Assembly: GCF_037949795.1 (NCBI RefSeq)
Contig: NZ_CP149932.1
Span: forward strand, 2,097,001 to 2,161,000
Length of the DNA stretch: 64,000 nucleotides
Reading direction: 5' to 3'
Origin: Thioclava sp. GXIMD2076
GTDB taxonomy: Bacteria; Pseudomonadota; Alphaproteobacteria; Rhodobacterales; Rhodobacteraceae
Of this stretch, positions 9,620-20,725 are shown in pieces. The notes beneath the pieces were generated by a model. The model was not told the DNA's origin and did not search any database. It worked only from the letters and a program-made list of their open reading frames with translations. The first letter of the stretch is position 1; every line of letters begins with the position of its first letter. Made by a program: the position numbers and the translations under genes.

Positions 9620-10369
9620 TCAGTCGTTATTCGTAACCACACGGAACATGGCGCGACGCGCCTCGGGGGTGGTCGGCGCTGCCGGAGCATCGGCGCGCGG
9701 GGCCTGCGGGATCACCGAGTTCGGCACGCCGGGCTTGCGCGGCGCGTGACCGAAGCGGGGCGCATGTTCGGCGAAGCCTGCCAGCTCGGGGCGCGCGGGT
9801 TGCGGCAGCTCGGCGGGGGTCGGTTTGCCCTGTTCGATCTGGGTAATGCGCGCATCGACCACAGTGAAGCGGCGCGGGGTGCGGCCGATGCTGTCGCCTT
9901 CTGCCACAAGGCAGCCAAGCGCGCGGTTGATATCCCCAAGATCGGATTTCAGCGGTAGCAGCAGAAGCTTGGCCTTCAGGGCAGGGCGGCCGATGCCGTC
10001 ATCCGCAATGAGATCAAGTTCGGCAATCGCGGGGCCGGTAAAGCAGGCTTCGGTGGCTTCGGCGATCTTCTTGCGGCCAGCAGGTTCGAACATGGCGGTC
10101 ATTGGCATGCCGCGCACTTCCATTCCCATCAGATCATTAAGATGCATACCGGCCAGACGGAAGCGGCCCATGCCCGGTGCGACCCGTTCGATGATGAAGG
10201 CATATTCGAGCGCACGTTCGATGCCGCGCGGATCGATATCGGAACGCGCCGGAACGGTGCGCCCCATACGCAGCGCTTCCCAATAGGCGCGAAGCTCGGA
10301 GGCGACCTGACGCCCTTTGCCAGCCGAGAGATCCATGTGCACTACCTTCGTATCGTTTTCCATCGTCAT
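9620..10369 (-). CDS. PAS-domain protein (DUF1419/PAS_5 type)
   Basis: A soluble protein of about 250 residues. The N-terminal 160 residues resemble the alphaproteobacterial PAS_5 family: L-R-A-Y-W-E-A-L-R, then P-A-R-S-D-I-D-P-R-G-I, then R-F-R-L-A-G and G-M-E-V-R-G-M-P-M. The last 100 residues are rich in Pro and Ala and probably disordered. There is no catalytic output domain, so any role in signalling would be through binding. Two ATGs at 10369 and 10363 are both plausible after an AGGA; the frame is open further upstream to 10432. Confidence 0.75.
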   Translation of the reverse strand: MTMENDTKVVHMDLSAGKGRQVASELRAYWEALRMGRTVPARSDIDPRGIERALEYAFIIERVAPGMGRFRLAGMHLNDLMGMEVRGMPMTAMFEPAGRKKIAEATEACFTGPAIAELDLIADDGIGRPALKAKLLLLPLKSDLGDINRALGCLVAEGDSIGRTPRRFTVVDARITQIEQGKPTPAELPQPARPELAGFAEHAPRFGHAPRKPGVPNSVIPQAPRADAPAAPTTPEARRAMFRVVTNND

Positions 10370-11285
10370 CGTTCCTGCGATCTGCGGCGGCGCGCGGCGC
10401 CTGCCTGCCAGTTTGAGTTTATCCCCTCGCATTTTGCGGAATGGGCCGTTTCGCAGGCCACGGGATCGAATTGCTTACTGAACTCTTAATACGCGATTTC
10501 ACCGGAAAATGGAGCATGAACTGATAAAATGGTTAAAATGCCACCTGTCAGAACCGCGCCTTACCAAGGGAAAGCTACACCAGGTTTCAGGGCTGGTTAA
10601 GTGCTTAATGCAGGCACCCGATTTCTCCATGAAACGGCAGCGATTTCGACAGGATTGCTGGGAAGATGCGCCCGATTTCCTGTCTCACAGGCGCGTGCCG
10701 GTCCGTTCACCCCTAGGGAGAATACTATTCTAACATGTTGTAATATATAGATTATGATGGTCTCTCTATAGATGTGCGCGAGATCTATCGTTACAGCTTT
10801 AGGAGGATTTGAACAAAATACCTGACCAGTTTTAGGTTAACTTTTCAGGCATCGGATGCCCCGTTCGGGAAGGGTGGAATTTTGGTAAACAGGCCAAGGA
10901 GTTATGGTTAATCCTTCGGGAGAAAACGAGCTATATTTCGAGGGCGTCGTAATGTTTTGTTAAGACATTTGGTCATTGTCCCGATTCAAGGTAGCGAAAA
11001 ATGACCGGCTTCCGGCGGTAGAAGTGAAAGATTTAATAAATTCGGTCGGAGAATCGGAGGACTTTGCCCGAAGTTTTTCTGATTTCCATTTGGGCATGCG
11101 CGCCGATCAGGCGTGATCTTGCAGCGCCTGAGGGCTCTCCTGCGGCCAGAATCGCGTTCTCTCGACTTTCCGGTCATAAAAATGTTAGGCGCAGGCCAGC
11201 TCGCGGGCGCTAAAGCCTGTGATTGCGGCCCTCGGGGCGCTATCGAGGCAACGAGACAAGACCTGATATATGGAGTGGGGAGCCT
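10370..11285. other. Long intergenic region, no convincing gene
   Basis: About 0.9 kb with lower GC than its surroundings. The frames present, including one of 74 codons at 10509-10733, lack a ribosome-binding site and recognisable similarity. A very good AGGAGG lies at 10801-10806 but is followed by only a TTG and seven more codons before TAG. The region 10715-10760 is very AT-rich and could hold a promoter. Part of the right half must be the gmk leader. I see no tRNA-like fold. Confidence 0.5.
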
Positions 11286-11924
11286 ATGGCCGATCGGCGT
11301 GGTATCTTGATTATTCTTTCGTCGCCCTCGGGGGCCGGAAAATCGACGCTTGCGCGGCGGTTGATGACTTGGGACCCGACGCTCAGTTTCAGCGTCTCGG
11401 CCACCACCCGTGCGCCGCGTCCCGGCGAGACCGAAGGAGTCGAGTATTTCTTCAAGACCCATGAGGAATTCGACCGGATGGTCGAGGCCGACGAAATGCT
11501 CGAACATGCGAAAGTCTTCGGCAACTCCTACGGCACGCCGAAAGCGCCGGTCGAGGCGGCCATGAGTGCGGGCCGCGATACGCTGTTCGATATCGACTGG
11601 CAGGGCGGACAGCAGATCCGCAATTCTGCGCTCGGCAAGGATGTCGTATCCATCTTCATCCTGCCGCCCTCGATTGCCGAGCTTGAGAGCCGCTTACGTT
11701 CGCGCGCGCAAGATAGTGACGAGGTGATTGCGGGCCGCATGGAGAAATCCATGTCCGAGATCAGCCATTGGGCGGAATATGACTATGTTCTTGTGAATCG
11801 CGATCTGGATGTGGCGGAGGCAGAGCTGAAGACCATCCTGATGGCCGAGCGCGCACGCCGCGACCGCCAACCCGGGCTCAGTGCGTTCATCCGCGGACTT
11901 GATGAGGAGTTCGAGGCACGATGA
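11286..11924 (+). CDS. gmk: Guanylate kinase
   Basis: Phosphorylates GMP to GDP using ATP. The P-loop [10 protein letters not shown] lies near residues 10-19; the GMP-binding [11 protein letters not shown] and G-V-E-Y-F-F segments follow, then D-I-D-W-Q-G. The ATG at 11286 gives 212 residues, the usual size, and is preceded by GGGGAG; a longer frame from 11223 adds unrelated residues. It overlaps the carbonic-anhydrase-like gene by 4 bp. Confidence 0.96.
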   Translation: MADRRGILIILSSPSGAGKSTLARRLMTWDPTLSFSVSATTRAPRPGETEGVEYFFKTHEEFDRMVEADEMLEHAKVFGNSYGTPKAPVEAAMSAGRDTLFDIDWQGGQQIRNSALGKDVVSIFILPPSIAELESRLRSRAQDSDEVIAGRMEKSMSEISHWAEYDYVLVNRDLDVAEAELKTILMAERARRDRQPGLSAFIRGLDEEFEAR

Positions 11925-12439
11925 TCTACGAGCTTGATGGATTCCGTCCGCGCATCGCGGACAACGTATGGGTGGCCGAGGATGCCAATCTGATCGGACG
12001 CGTGGTGCTCGAGGAGGGGGCGTCGGTCTGGTTTGGCGCGACCCTGCGCGGCGATAATGAAGAGATCTTCATCGGTGCCGGATCGAATGTGCAGGAAAGC
12101 GTAGTGATGCATACCGATATGGGCTTCCCGCTGGTCGTTGGCCCCGATTGCACCATTGGCCATCGGGCGCTGCTGCATGGCTGTGAGATTGGCGCAGGCA
12201 CATTGATTGGTATGGGCGCGATGGTGATGAACGGTGCCAAGATTGGGCGGGGATGTCTGATCGGCGCAGGCGCTCTTGTGACCGAAGGGAAGGTCATCCC
12301 CGATAATTCTCTGGTGCTTGGCGCGCCCGCAAAAATCATGCGGGAGCTGAACGAGGCGGATCACGCCATGCTGGCCAAGGGGGCTGCACGCTACCGCGCG
12401 AATGCCGAGAGATATCGCACCGGTCTTAAGCGTATCTGA
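11921..12439 (+). CDS. Gamma-carbonic anhydrase family protein
   Basis: A 172-residue left-handed beta-helix protein of the YrdA/PaaY/CaiE type, with hexapeptide repeats throughout (for example V-V-L-E-E-G-A, C-T-I-G-H-R-A). Three metal-ligand histidines appear as H in V-M-H-T-D and in I-G-H-R-A-L-L-H-G. Family members may bind zinc or iron and often have weak or no carbonic anhydrase activity. Translationally coupled to gmk through an ATGA overlap. Confidence 0.9.
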   Translation: MIYELDGFRPRIADNVWVAEDANLIGRVVLEEGASVWFGATLRGDNEEIFIGAGSNVQESVVMHTDMGFPLVVGPDCTIGHRALLHGCEIGAGTLIGMGAMVMNGAKIGRGCLIGAGALVTEGKVIPDNSLVLGAPAKIMRELNEADHAMLAKGAARYRANAERYRTGLKRI

Positions 12440-12460
12440 ACGCCGCTTTGGCCCCGACGC

Positions 12461-12877
12461 TCAGCGGCGGGGCATGTTTGGCGACGGGGCCAGCCCCGGT
12501 ATCTCGAAAATATCGAAATCGCGCTCGGGCCAGATCTGGCGCACTTCCTGTTTGATCAGATCGGCATTGGGCAGCGGCAGGCAATAGGCCCGCAACGGTC
12601 CGGTATATCCATGTTTGAGCAGCACATGGGCGAGATCCAGAATATCGAACGCCTCCGACAGAAGTGGCGAGAGCACGAGATCGGGTGCGGTCCTTTCGAT
12701 CAGTGCATGGTCGATGGTGGCCAGTCGGGCGATGGTAACGGCCGCACCGGTCACTCCGCGCAACGCATGCGGCAGTTCCATCGACGGTTCGATCACAAGG
12801 ATGCGCCGATCCGCCAGTTCGGCGGATTTGGCACCAAGCTCTGATGGAGAAATATGTGATCCGTTCCGAGAGATCAT
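12461..12877 (-). CDS. Receiver-like protein lacking the phospho-acceptor Asp
   Basis: A 138-residue protein with a response-regulator-like pattern: R-I-L-V-I-E-P-S as strand 1 and A-P-D-L-V-L-S-P as strand 3. The position of the phosphorylated Asp appears to be Ser in that strand-3 motif, and the conserved Lys near the end is not evident. This suggests a pseudo-receiver, or a protein that only shares the fold. It is divergent from the sensor kinase at 13048. The start codon lacks a strong ribosome-binding site. Function unknown. Confidence 0.65.
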   Translation of the reverse strand: MISRNGSHISPSELGAKSAELADRRILVIEPSMELPHALRGVTGAAVTIARLATIDHALIERTAPDLVLSPLLSEAFDILDLAHVLLKHGYTGPLRAYCLPLPNADLIKQEVRQIWPERDFDIFEIPGLAPSPNMPRR

Positions 12878-13047
12878 ATTGCGTCAATCCTTTTCGTTGA
12901 GATCAGGTTAACTCGCCACGGGGTGGAATGTCACACCCCTAAAACCTCTTGTGGTTACTAAATGGTAAACGGAGAAAAATACTGTCATCAACTGTTTACG
13001 CTATTCTGATTTAGGTCAACTCTACCAAAAGAAAAACGGGGGTGGTG

Positions 13048-14103
13048 ATGAGAAAATCTTCGACGATAACGGCGCTCGGCGCCATTCCCTTTCCGATCCT
13101 GCTGATCGGGCAGAACGAGAAGATCGCCTATGCCAACCCTTCGGCCATCAGTCTGCTGGGGGATGGTCTGGAGGGGCGGACATTCGTCACCGTTATCCGC
13201 AAGCCTGCCATCAATTTCGCGCTGGACGAGGCGCTCAAGCATGGGCGCGAGGAGCGCGCGCGCGACAGGCTTTCGCTGGGCGGTCGCGAGATGTCGGTGA
13301 TGTGCACTGTCTCTCCCATGCCTGCCGATCCGCTCAGCGAACTGCCGCAGGGGGGCGCGCTGATCGTGTTCGAGGATGTCACTGCGCTCGAGGAGGCCGA
13401 GGCCCAGCGGCGTGATTTCGTGGCCAATGTCAGCCACGAGCTGCGCACCCCGCTCACCGCGCTGTCGGGCTTTATCGAGACGCTCCTGCATGCGGCCAAG
13501 GATGATCCTGTAGCGCGGGCGCGGTTTTTATCGATCATGGAGCGCGAGGCCGCGCGGATGAATCGGCTGGTGGGGGATCTTCTCTCGCTCAGCCGTGTAG
13601 AATCGGAGGAGCGCCGCCGTCCGACACAGACGGTCGATCTGTCGGCCGTTCTCAACGGCGCGATGCAGGCGCTTGCCCCCGTGGCCGAGGCGCGCAACGT
13701 GAGTTTGCTGCGCGAGGGTGAGGCCGGACCGAAACGGGTCTCGGGCGATCCCGACCAGTTGACGCAGGTTTTCTCAAATCTCATCGAGAACGCCATCAAA
13801 TACGGGGCCCCCGACGCACAGGTCCGCATCACTTTGAGCACGGTGGCCCATGAACCGGCCCTGCGCGGCGCGGCACTGAAGGTCGTGGTGCAGGATCAAG
13901 GAGAGGGGATCGACGCCATCCATCTGCCCCGCCTGACCGAGCGGTTCTACCGCGTCGATACCCACCGCTCGCGCGAACAGGGAGGCACGGGACTGGGACT
14001 GGCCATCGTCAAACATATCGTTTCGCGCCATCGTGGCCGGTTCAGGGTCGAGAGCGAGAAAGGCGTGGGCTCGCGCTTCATCGTCTATCTTCCCTTGGTG
14101 TAA
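13048..14103 (+). CDS. PhoR-like sensor histidine kinase, soluble
   Basis: A kinase of about 351 residues. A PAS-like N-terminus (I-P-F-P-I-L-L-I-G, A-Y-A-N-P-S-A) is followed by the HisKA box F-V-A-N-V-S-H-E-L-R-T-P-L near residue 130, the N box N-L-I-E-N-A-I-K-Y-G and the G boxes D-Q-G-E-G-I and G-G-T-G-L-G-L-A-I-V. No membrane segment is visible, so it should be cytoplasmic, unlike classical PhoR. No response regulator follows it; pstSCAB-phoU-phoB are not in the window. The ATG at 13048 is preferred over GTGs at 13042 and 13045 because of the ACGGGGG just upstream. Confidence 0.88.
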   Translation: MRKSSTITALGAIPFPILLIGQNEKIAYANPSAISLLGDGLEGRTFVTVIRKPAINFALDEALKHGREERARDRLSLGGREMSVMCTVSPMPADPLSELPQGGALIVFEDVTALEEAEAQRRDFVANVSHELRTPLTALSGFIETLLHAAKDDPVARARFLSIMEREAARMNRLVGDLLSLSRVESEERRRPTQTVDLSAVLNGAMQALAPVAEARNVSLLREGEAGPKRVSGDPDQLTQVFSNLIENAIKYGAPDAQVRITLSTVAHEPALRGAALKVVVQDQGEGIDAIHLPRLTERFYRVDTHRSREQGGTGLGLAIVKHIVSRHRGRFRVESEKGVGSRFIVYLPLV

Positions 14104-14327
14104 CATTCTGGATGCGTCGGCATCACGGGCATGATCTCGCTGCATAAAGTCGCGCGGGCTGGACCTCTGGCGCGGTTGGGTTACTTCTGGACCGGGTAAC
14201 AGTGCGAAAGGATGCGCGCCGGGACGGACGCACGGGACGGGCCGGCAACTCGAGCCTCGATTTCTTAACAGAGGCTTGCAAGATCCCTCAAACTGTTCAA
14301 ATCATTACGCCAAGCGACCGTCCGTGA

Positions 14328-15962
<1,635 letters not shown>

Positions 15963-15984
15963 CTTTAGTCAGTGATGTTTCGAG

Positions 15985-16009
15985 AGGGGCGGGTCTTCCG
16001 CCCCTTTCT
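15985..16009 (+). terminator. Terminator after pgm
   Basis: An 8-bp G+C stem (15985-15992 with 15998-16005), a 5-base loop and a short T-rich tail, 22 bases after the pgm stop codon. Confidence 0.7.
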
Positions 16010-16073
16010 CATGCCCTTGACCTTGCTTGCAGATGGGCAGAACGTGGGGCCAAGAAATGACCAGGAGGGCCTT

Positions 16074-17312
16074 ATGGCTGATTTACCCTTTGATCTCGAA
16101 GCGCTTGACCGTCTGGCGAAAGTGGCCGTCCAAACCGGTTTGAACCTGCGCAAAGGGCAGGATCTCGTGGTGACGGCCCCTGTGGAGGCGCTGCCGCTCC
16201 TGCGCCGTATCGTGGCCGAGGCCTATAAGGCGGGTGCGGGGATCGTGACACCCATCCTGTCGGATGGCGAGATTGCGAAGGCGCGCTACGATTTCGCGTC
16301 TGATGAAAGCTTCGATAGTGCTGCGGGCTGGCTCTATGAGGGGATGGCCAAAGCCTATGCTAGTGGCGCGGCGCGTCTGGCAATCGTGGGCGAAGATCCG
16401 ATGCTGCTGTCCGAATGTGATCCGGCTAAGGTTTCGCGGGCGGGTAAGGCCAATGCCAAAGCCTATAAACCGGCACTGGAGAAGATCTCCAATTTCGAGA
16501 TCAACTGGTCCATCGTCAGCTATCCGACGGTAGCATGGGCCAAGCGCATTTTCCCCGATCTCTCGGACAACGAGGCACAGGCCAAGCTGGCCGAGGCGAT
16601 CTTCGCCGCCTCGCGCGTTGACCGTGCCGACCCGGTCACGGCATGGGCCGAGCATAACGCAACTCTGGCCAAGAAATCCAAATGGCTCAACGAGGAGCGC
16701 TTCGCTGCGCTGCATTTCACCGGCCCGGGCACCGATCTTGAGGTGGGTCTTGCCGATGACCATGAATGGCATGGCGGTGCCTCGCCCGCGCAAAACGGTA
16801 TTATCTGCAATCCGAACATCCCGACCGAGGAAGTCTTCACCACCCCGCATAAGACGCGCATCAACGGCACGGTGCGGGCAACCAAACCGCTTTCGCATCA
16901 AGGCAGCCTGATCGAGAATATCGAGATGGTGTTCAAGGATGGCCGCGCCGTCGAGGCCCGCGCGACCAAGGGCGAGGCCGTCCTGAAGGAACTGATCGCC
17001 ACCGATGAGGGCGCCTGTTCTCTGGGCGAGGTTGCGCTCGTGCCCTTCCATTCGCCGATCTCGGAATCCGGTATTCTCTTCTACAACACCCTTTATGACG
17101 AGAATGCGGCCTGTCACATCGCTTTGGGACAATGCTACTCGAAATGCTTCCTCAACGGTGCCGATCTGAAACCGGAGGAGATTGCCGATAAGGGCGGGAA
17201 CAGTTCGCTGATCCATGTCGACTGGATGATTGGCGGGCCGGAGACCGATATCGATGGCATCCGCGCCGATGGCAGCCGGGTCGCGATCTTCCGCAACGGG
17301 GACTGGGCCTGA
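16074..17312 (+). CDS. Aminopeptidase, M29 (AmpS/AmpT) family
   Basis: A metal-dependent exo-aminopeptidase of 412 residues. The N-terminal region has L-R-K-G-Q-D-L-V-V, typical of the family. The catalytic domain carries metal-ligand segments N-I-P-T-E-E-V-F-T-T-P-H, F-H-S-P-I-S-E-S-G-I-L-F-Y-N-T-L-Y-D-E-N-A-A-C-H, and the C-terminal I-H-V-D-W-M-I-G. The ATG at 16074 has AGGAGG five bases before it; the frame runs open to 15972 but that stretch is the pgm terminator. Single-gene unit ending at a hairpin. Confidence 0.94.
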   Translation: MADLPFDLEALDRLAKVAVQTGLNLRKGQDLVVTAPVEALPLLRRIVAEAYKAGAGIVTPILSDGEIAKARYDFASDESFDSAAGWLYEGMAKAYASGAARLAIVGEDPMLLSECDPAKVSRAGKANAKAYKPALEKISNFEINWSIVSYPTVAWAKRIFPDLSDNEAQAKLAEAIFAASRVDRADPVTAWAEHNATLAKKSKWLNEERFAALHFTGPGTDLEVGLADDHEWHGGASPAQNGIICNPNIPTEEVFTTPHKTRINGTVRATKPLSHQGSLIENIEMVFKDGRAVEARATKGEAVLKELIATDEGACSLGEVALVPFHSPISESGILFYNTLYDENAACHIALGQCYSKCFLNGADLKPEEIADKGGNSSLIHVDWMIGGPETDIDGIRADGSRVAIFRNGDWA

Positions 17313-17351
17313 TCCCGAAGGCGCCCGACCGTGTGTTTGCACGCCACACTA

Positions 17352-17384
17352 TCTGGCCGGAGCCATATGCGCCTCCGGCCATTT
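17352..17384. terminator. Bidirectional terminator between aminopeptidase and Hint-protein genes
   Basis: A 9-bp stem (17354-17362 with 17373-17381) with a 10-base loop and a short T run on the plus side, placed between two converging genes. Confidence 0.7.
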
Positions 17385-17422
17385 CCATAGTGCGGAATGT
17401 CGTTGGAGCTCTCTCCCGACGT

Positions 17423-18556
17423 TCAGGCGTAGAGTGGCTTGTGGTTGCTTTGATGGCGCGCCACCAGCTTTTTCATTACCTTGCCTTTTTCGGGCAGGAA
17501 CCGTGCGGGCATCGGTCTGTGATCCTCGGCGCATAGCTCTGGAAACAGGGTCTGCACCTCCTCGAACGCCTCGGGCGACAGGGATTTGAGGGCTTGCGGG
17601 CCGGTATAGAGGCTCTCTGATGCCGCTCCGTTCGAAAAGACGATTTCATGCTGATCGAAGAGCAGATGGTAATAATCGACGCTCTCGACATCTTCGAGAG
17701 GAGAAACTCCCTCGAGTGAGGTGAGTTTGTTCGCGGGAACAAGGACTTCGAGCTGTCCAAACATCCGTTGCGAGATTTTCGACCGGACAAGAATCCGGTG
17801 CTGCGGCGAGACGACCAGATCCTGCTCCGGTAGCCCGCGCCCCAGCGCATTCTTCTCGATCCTGATGGGGCGCAATTTGGGATTCCGCTCGAGGCTCCGG
17901 CGGGAAAGATGTCGTGTGCCGATCCATTTGAGAGGTTGGTAGCCGTGATCCATCGTGCGGATCCGGCAGCCCGGAGTGAGCGTTTCGACATCGACGGGCC
18001 CGTCTTCGGTCTCGATCTGCGTGCCGGCGGCAAAGCAGACCGGAAACTGGACGGAGGTCCCCGCCGAGAGGTCGAAGGTCAGAACGGCATTCTGTTCGAC
18101 ATATTCAAGAAGGCTGGAGACCCCGAGCGCGTCCAGAACGCTCGAGAGGAGAAGGGGGGAAATGGCGTCTGTAAGCTGGGTGACAAGCCCATCGAGCAGC
18201 TCTGCCTGATCCCCATCGGGATAATAGAGATAGGTATTCCCGTCCGCCTCCCATGCGGTGACATTGACAGAACTGCCGAGTTCGATATCGAGACTCAGTC
18301 CCAGAACGTTAAGAGAAACCGCCGAGGTGACGGTGCCCGAACCGATATAGGTCGCCTCATCAGCGGTGCCGTCATCGTCCCAGGTCGCGCTTTCGCCCGC
18401 ATCCCAGTCGATGTTCCCATCGCCATCATTATCGTCGAACGTCAGCGTTCCGTCCGAACTGTCCTTCAGGTTGCTGACCAGTAAAGTGTCGCTCAAACCC
18501 AGAAGGGAGCCTTCATAGGTTTGCATGTTTGTCAGATCACGCGTGCGTGTCGGCAT
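17423..18556 (-). CDS. Hint (Hedgehog/intein) domain protein
   Basis: A 377-residue protein. Residues 1-170 hold an acidic Asp-rich segment (about 41-63) followed by a possible beta-rich region. Residues 172-320 form a Hint_2 domain starting at C174-F-A-A-G-T, with S-P-Q-H253-R-I-L as the internal motif. This family is common in Rhodobacteraceae, often in secreted RTX-like proteins; the Hint domain may self-cleave at Cys174. There is no C-terminal partner beyond the Hint domain, so cleavage would release the N-terminal part. A GGAG site precedes the ATG by 7 bases. Function of the N-terminal part unknown. Confidence 0.88.
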   Translation of the reverse strand: MPTRTRDLTNMQTYEGSLLGLSDTLLVSNLKDSSDGTLTFDDNDGDGNIDWDAGESATWDDDGTADEATYIGSGTVTSAVSLNVLGLSLDIELGSSVNVTAWEADGNTYLYYPDGDQAELLDGLVTQLTDAISPLLLSSVLDALGVSSLLEYVEQNAVLTFDLSAGTSVQFPVCFAAGTQIETEDGPVDVETLTPGCRIRTMDHGYQPLKWIGTRHLSRRSLERNPKLRPIRIEKNALGRGLPEQDLVVSPQHRILVRSKISQRMFGQLEVLVPANKLTSLEGVSPLEDVESVDYYHLLFDQHEIVFSNGAASESLYTGPQALKSLSPEAFEEVQTLFPELCAEDHRPMPARFLPEKGKVMKKLVARHQSNHKPLYA

Positions 18557-19051
18557 GGGCCTACTCCAAGGGTTAACTACTTGTTACCAATGGCAATAGA
18601 TACAGTTGACCAAGCTCGCGAAGCGGCATGCCTCGCAAAGGAAACGCTAGGGTGCACGGCCAGACATTCCCGCTCCGGAAGCCGGAATGGAAAAGAGCCT
18701 ATGCAATCCTCAGATGAGTGAGTGTAGGTGGTTACATCTGTAAGATTGTCATCGGGTGTTGATTAATCAAATGTAAACCTCTCCCGCTGACAGGTGACCT
18801 TGGGTAGCTTCTGAGGGCTTAACTACGATCATCCAGAATACGATTAAAAATTAGGCAATTATTTTAGTTAATTTTTCGATAGCGGTTCTGCTGCGTTATT
18901 TTTCTATCAAAACGGGGAGCGAATCAGCTCGTTTCAGCCAATCTGTGAAGGGTAATCCGCTCTCTGAGGCGCACGGAAATAGACCGGATGCCGCGTAACT
19001 CCTGTCGCGCATCGAGGTGGCATGTCCGGTCGGGTGCGATGCCCGGTTTGC
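18557..19051. other. Intergenic region upstream of the Hint-protein gene
   Basis: About 0.5 kb, AT-rich in the centre (18830-18910). No frame here has a good ribosome-binding site and recognisable content. It includes the leader of the Hint-protein gene and a perfect 12-bp palindrome at 18759-18770. Nothing else can be supported. Confidence 0.5.
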
Positions 19052-19474
19052 TTACAGCTCGTGATTTACGAGCCGGATGATCGGCTCGGCCTCATCGCTC
19101 GCAAATTGCATGGAGCTGAGCTTCCAGCGGCCTTCCTCGAGCCGCAGGGTGGCGAGGGAGAGGTAGGGTTCATAGGTAAGAAACCGGCCACCGCTCACAT
19201 ACCGGGTTTCATAGAGAACACAGATCGTTTCGGGATCACACCACGCAGCTTCAAGGCACCTGCGGATGATATGGCTGATATTTCGGGAACGCAGGCTCTC
19301 GTAACAGGCGGTGCTTGCGGCTTTTAGCCCCTCGGTCGTCCTCAGGATGCGCTTCTTGTCCATCGTTTCAAGACGGAACGGCAGGCTGCACATCCTTCTT
19401 ATAGCCTCGAAATCATTCGAGAGCAGTGCCTCTACATTCTCGTCCAGAAACGTTTGCGCCATGGCCATTGCCAT
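19052..19474 (-). CDS. NTF2/SnoaL-like hypothetical protein
   Basis: A 140-residue protein, E-N-V-E-A-L-L-S-N-D-F-E-A-I-R-R near the start, then alternating short strands, ending W-K-L-S-S-M-Q-F-A. The order and size fit an NTF2-like/SnoaL fold, and the family may be an enzyme or a ligand-binding protein. The N-terminus has three Met codons within five residues, so the exact start is unclear. Isolated gene with no operon partner. Confidence 0.65.
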   Translation of the reverse strand: MAMAMAQTFLDENVEALLSNDFEAIRRMCSLPFRLETMDKKRILRTTEGLKAASTACYESLRSRNISHIIRRCLEAAWCDPETICVLYETRYVSGGRFLTYEPYLSLATLRLEEGRWKLSSMQFASDEAEPIIRLVNHEL

Positions 19475-19675
19475 CGCGGCAGGCTTGCTCGGGGAGACCA
19501 GGAGTGTACACCATCAAAATCATCGAAAAGACTTCGCGGGCGGCAGCATCGCCAGCCTGTCTGCCAGTAAGAACGAAAGGGGCGCGCCAGTCAGGTACCC
19601 CATAAAGACCAGTTTTACTGATCAATCGCACAAGTTTATTTAATATAAACGACGAGCGAAGTCAACGTATGTTGC

Positions 19676-20620
19676 TCATAGGGGGCCAATCCCTTGGGAC
19701 CGGGATCGACCTTCGGCCCGCTCGTCAGCCTGTTCCGCCTTTACGAAATCCACGAAGGCGCGCAGTGGCGGGGGCATGTGGCGGCGGCCCGGATAGTAGA
19801 GGAACGGCCCCGAGAATGTGGGCCACCAGTCTTCCAGGACCGGCAGGAGGCGGCCATCCTCCAGTAACGGCTCCAGCCATCCGTCGAAAGTCATAAGGAT
19901 GCCGAGACCGGCAACGGTAGCCGAGATCGCCATATCCACGGCCTGTGTGCTGACCGTCATCCTTGCCGGGGGATCGATCTTCACGACGCCACCGGCCTTT
20001 TCGAACTCCCAGATCCCGAGTGCGCCTCCGGGAAAGCGGGTGCGGATACAGTCATGCGACAGCAGATCGTGCGGGTGCCGCGGGTGCCCCCGCCGCTCGA
20101 GATAGTTCGGGGCGGCCGCGGCCGCAAAGCGCTGGCTGCGCGGGCCGATGGGCACAGCGATCATATCCTGCGAGAGGGCTTCCTCGTAGCGGATACCGGC
20201 ATCCGCGCCGCTTGCCAGCACGTCGACAAAGCCGTCATTGGCGATCAACTCGAGGGTGATGTCGGGATGTGCCGCCAGAAAGCGCTCGAGAATGGGCGGC
20301 AGGATGGTGCGGGTCACAGCCCCCGGCACGTTCAGCCGTAGAAGTCCGCGCGGCCCCTTACCAAGGGCCGAGGTTGCCTCGAGTGCCGCATCGACTTCCT
20401 CGAGCGCGGGGACGAGCCGCGCCAGCAGTGTCTCACCGGCCTGCGTTAGTGCGACGCTCCGTGTGGTGCGGTTGAATAGCCTCACTCCGAGCCGTTCCTC
20501 AAGCCGGATGACCGCCTCGCTGATACTCGAGGCAGAGGTCGATGTCGCCCGCGCCGCGCCGCGAAACCCGCCATGCCGTGCCGCAGCTATGAAATAACGT
20601 AGATCTCTTTGATCGCGCAT
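19676..20620 (-). CDS. LysR family transcriptional regulator
   Basis: A 314-residue regulator. N-terminal winged helix: L-R-Y-F-I-A-A-A-R-H-G-G-F-R-G-A-A-R near residue 7 and V-I-R-L-E-E-R-L-G-V-R-L-F-N-R-T-T-R near residue 37. The remainder is a LysR substrate-binding domain. It is divergent from the aldo/keto reductase gene at 20726, with about 105 bp between them, the classical arrangement for a LysR protein controlling its neighbour and itself. The inducer is unknown. Confidence 0.93.
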   Translation of the reverse strand: MRDQRDLRYFIAAARHGGFRGAARATSTSASSISEAVIRLEERLGVRLFNRTTRSVALTQAGETLLARLVPALEEVDAALEATSALGKGPRGLLRLNVPGAVTRTILPPILERFLAAHPDITLELIANDGFVDVLASGADAGIRYEEALSQDMIAVPIGPRSQRFAAAAAPNYLERRGHPRHPHDLLSHDCIRTRFPGGALGIWEFEKAGGVVKIDPPARMTVSTQAVDMAISATVAGLGILMTFDGWLEPLLEDGRLLPVLEDWWPTFSGPFLYYPGRRHMPPPLRAFVDFVKAEQADERAEGRSRSQGIGPL

Positions 20621-20725
20621 TGTTCTCTTTATCCGGACAGCCTGAACGGAAAGCAGGGTATTCCCTTACAATAGCCAACGTCCATATACAGGGACATCGA
20701 AATCCGGTTACGAAAGGGCGGTACC

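Noticed and set aside
10509..10733. Plus-strand frame of 74 codons in the gmk upstream gap
   Set aside because: No ribosome-binding site or recognisable family.
18759..18770. Possible FNR site TTGATTAATCAA
   Set aside because: The half sites are separated by two bases; FNR/FnrL sites need four. It is also about 200 bases from the nearest start codon.
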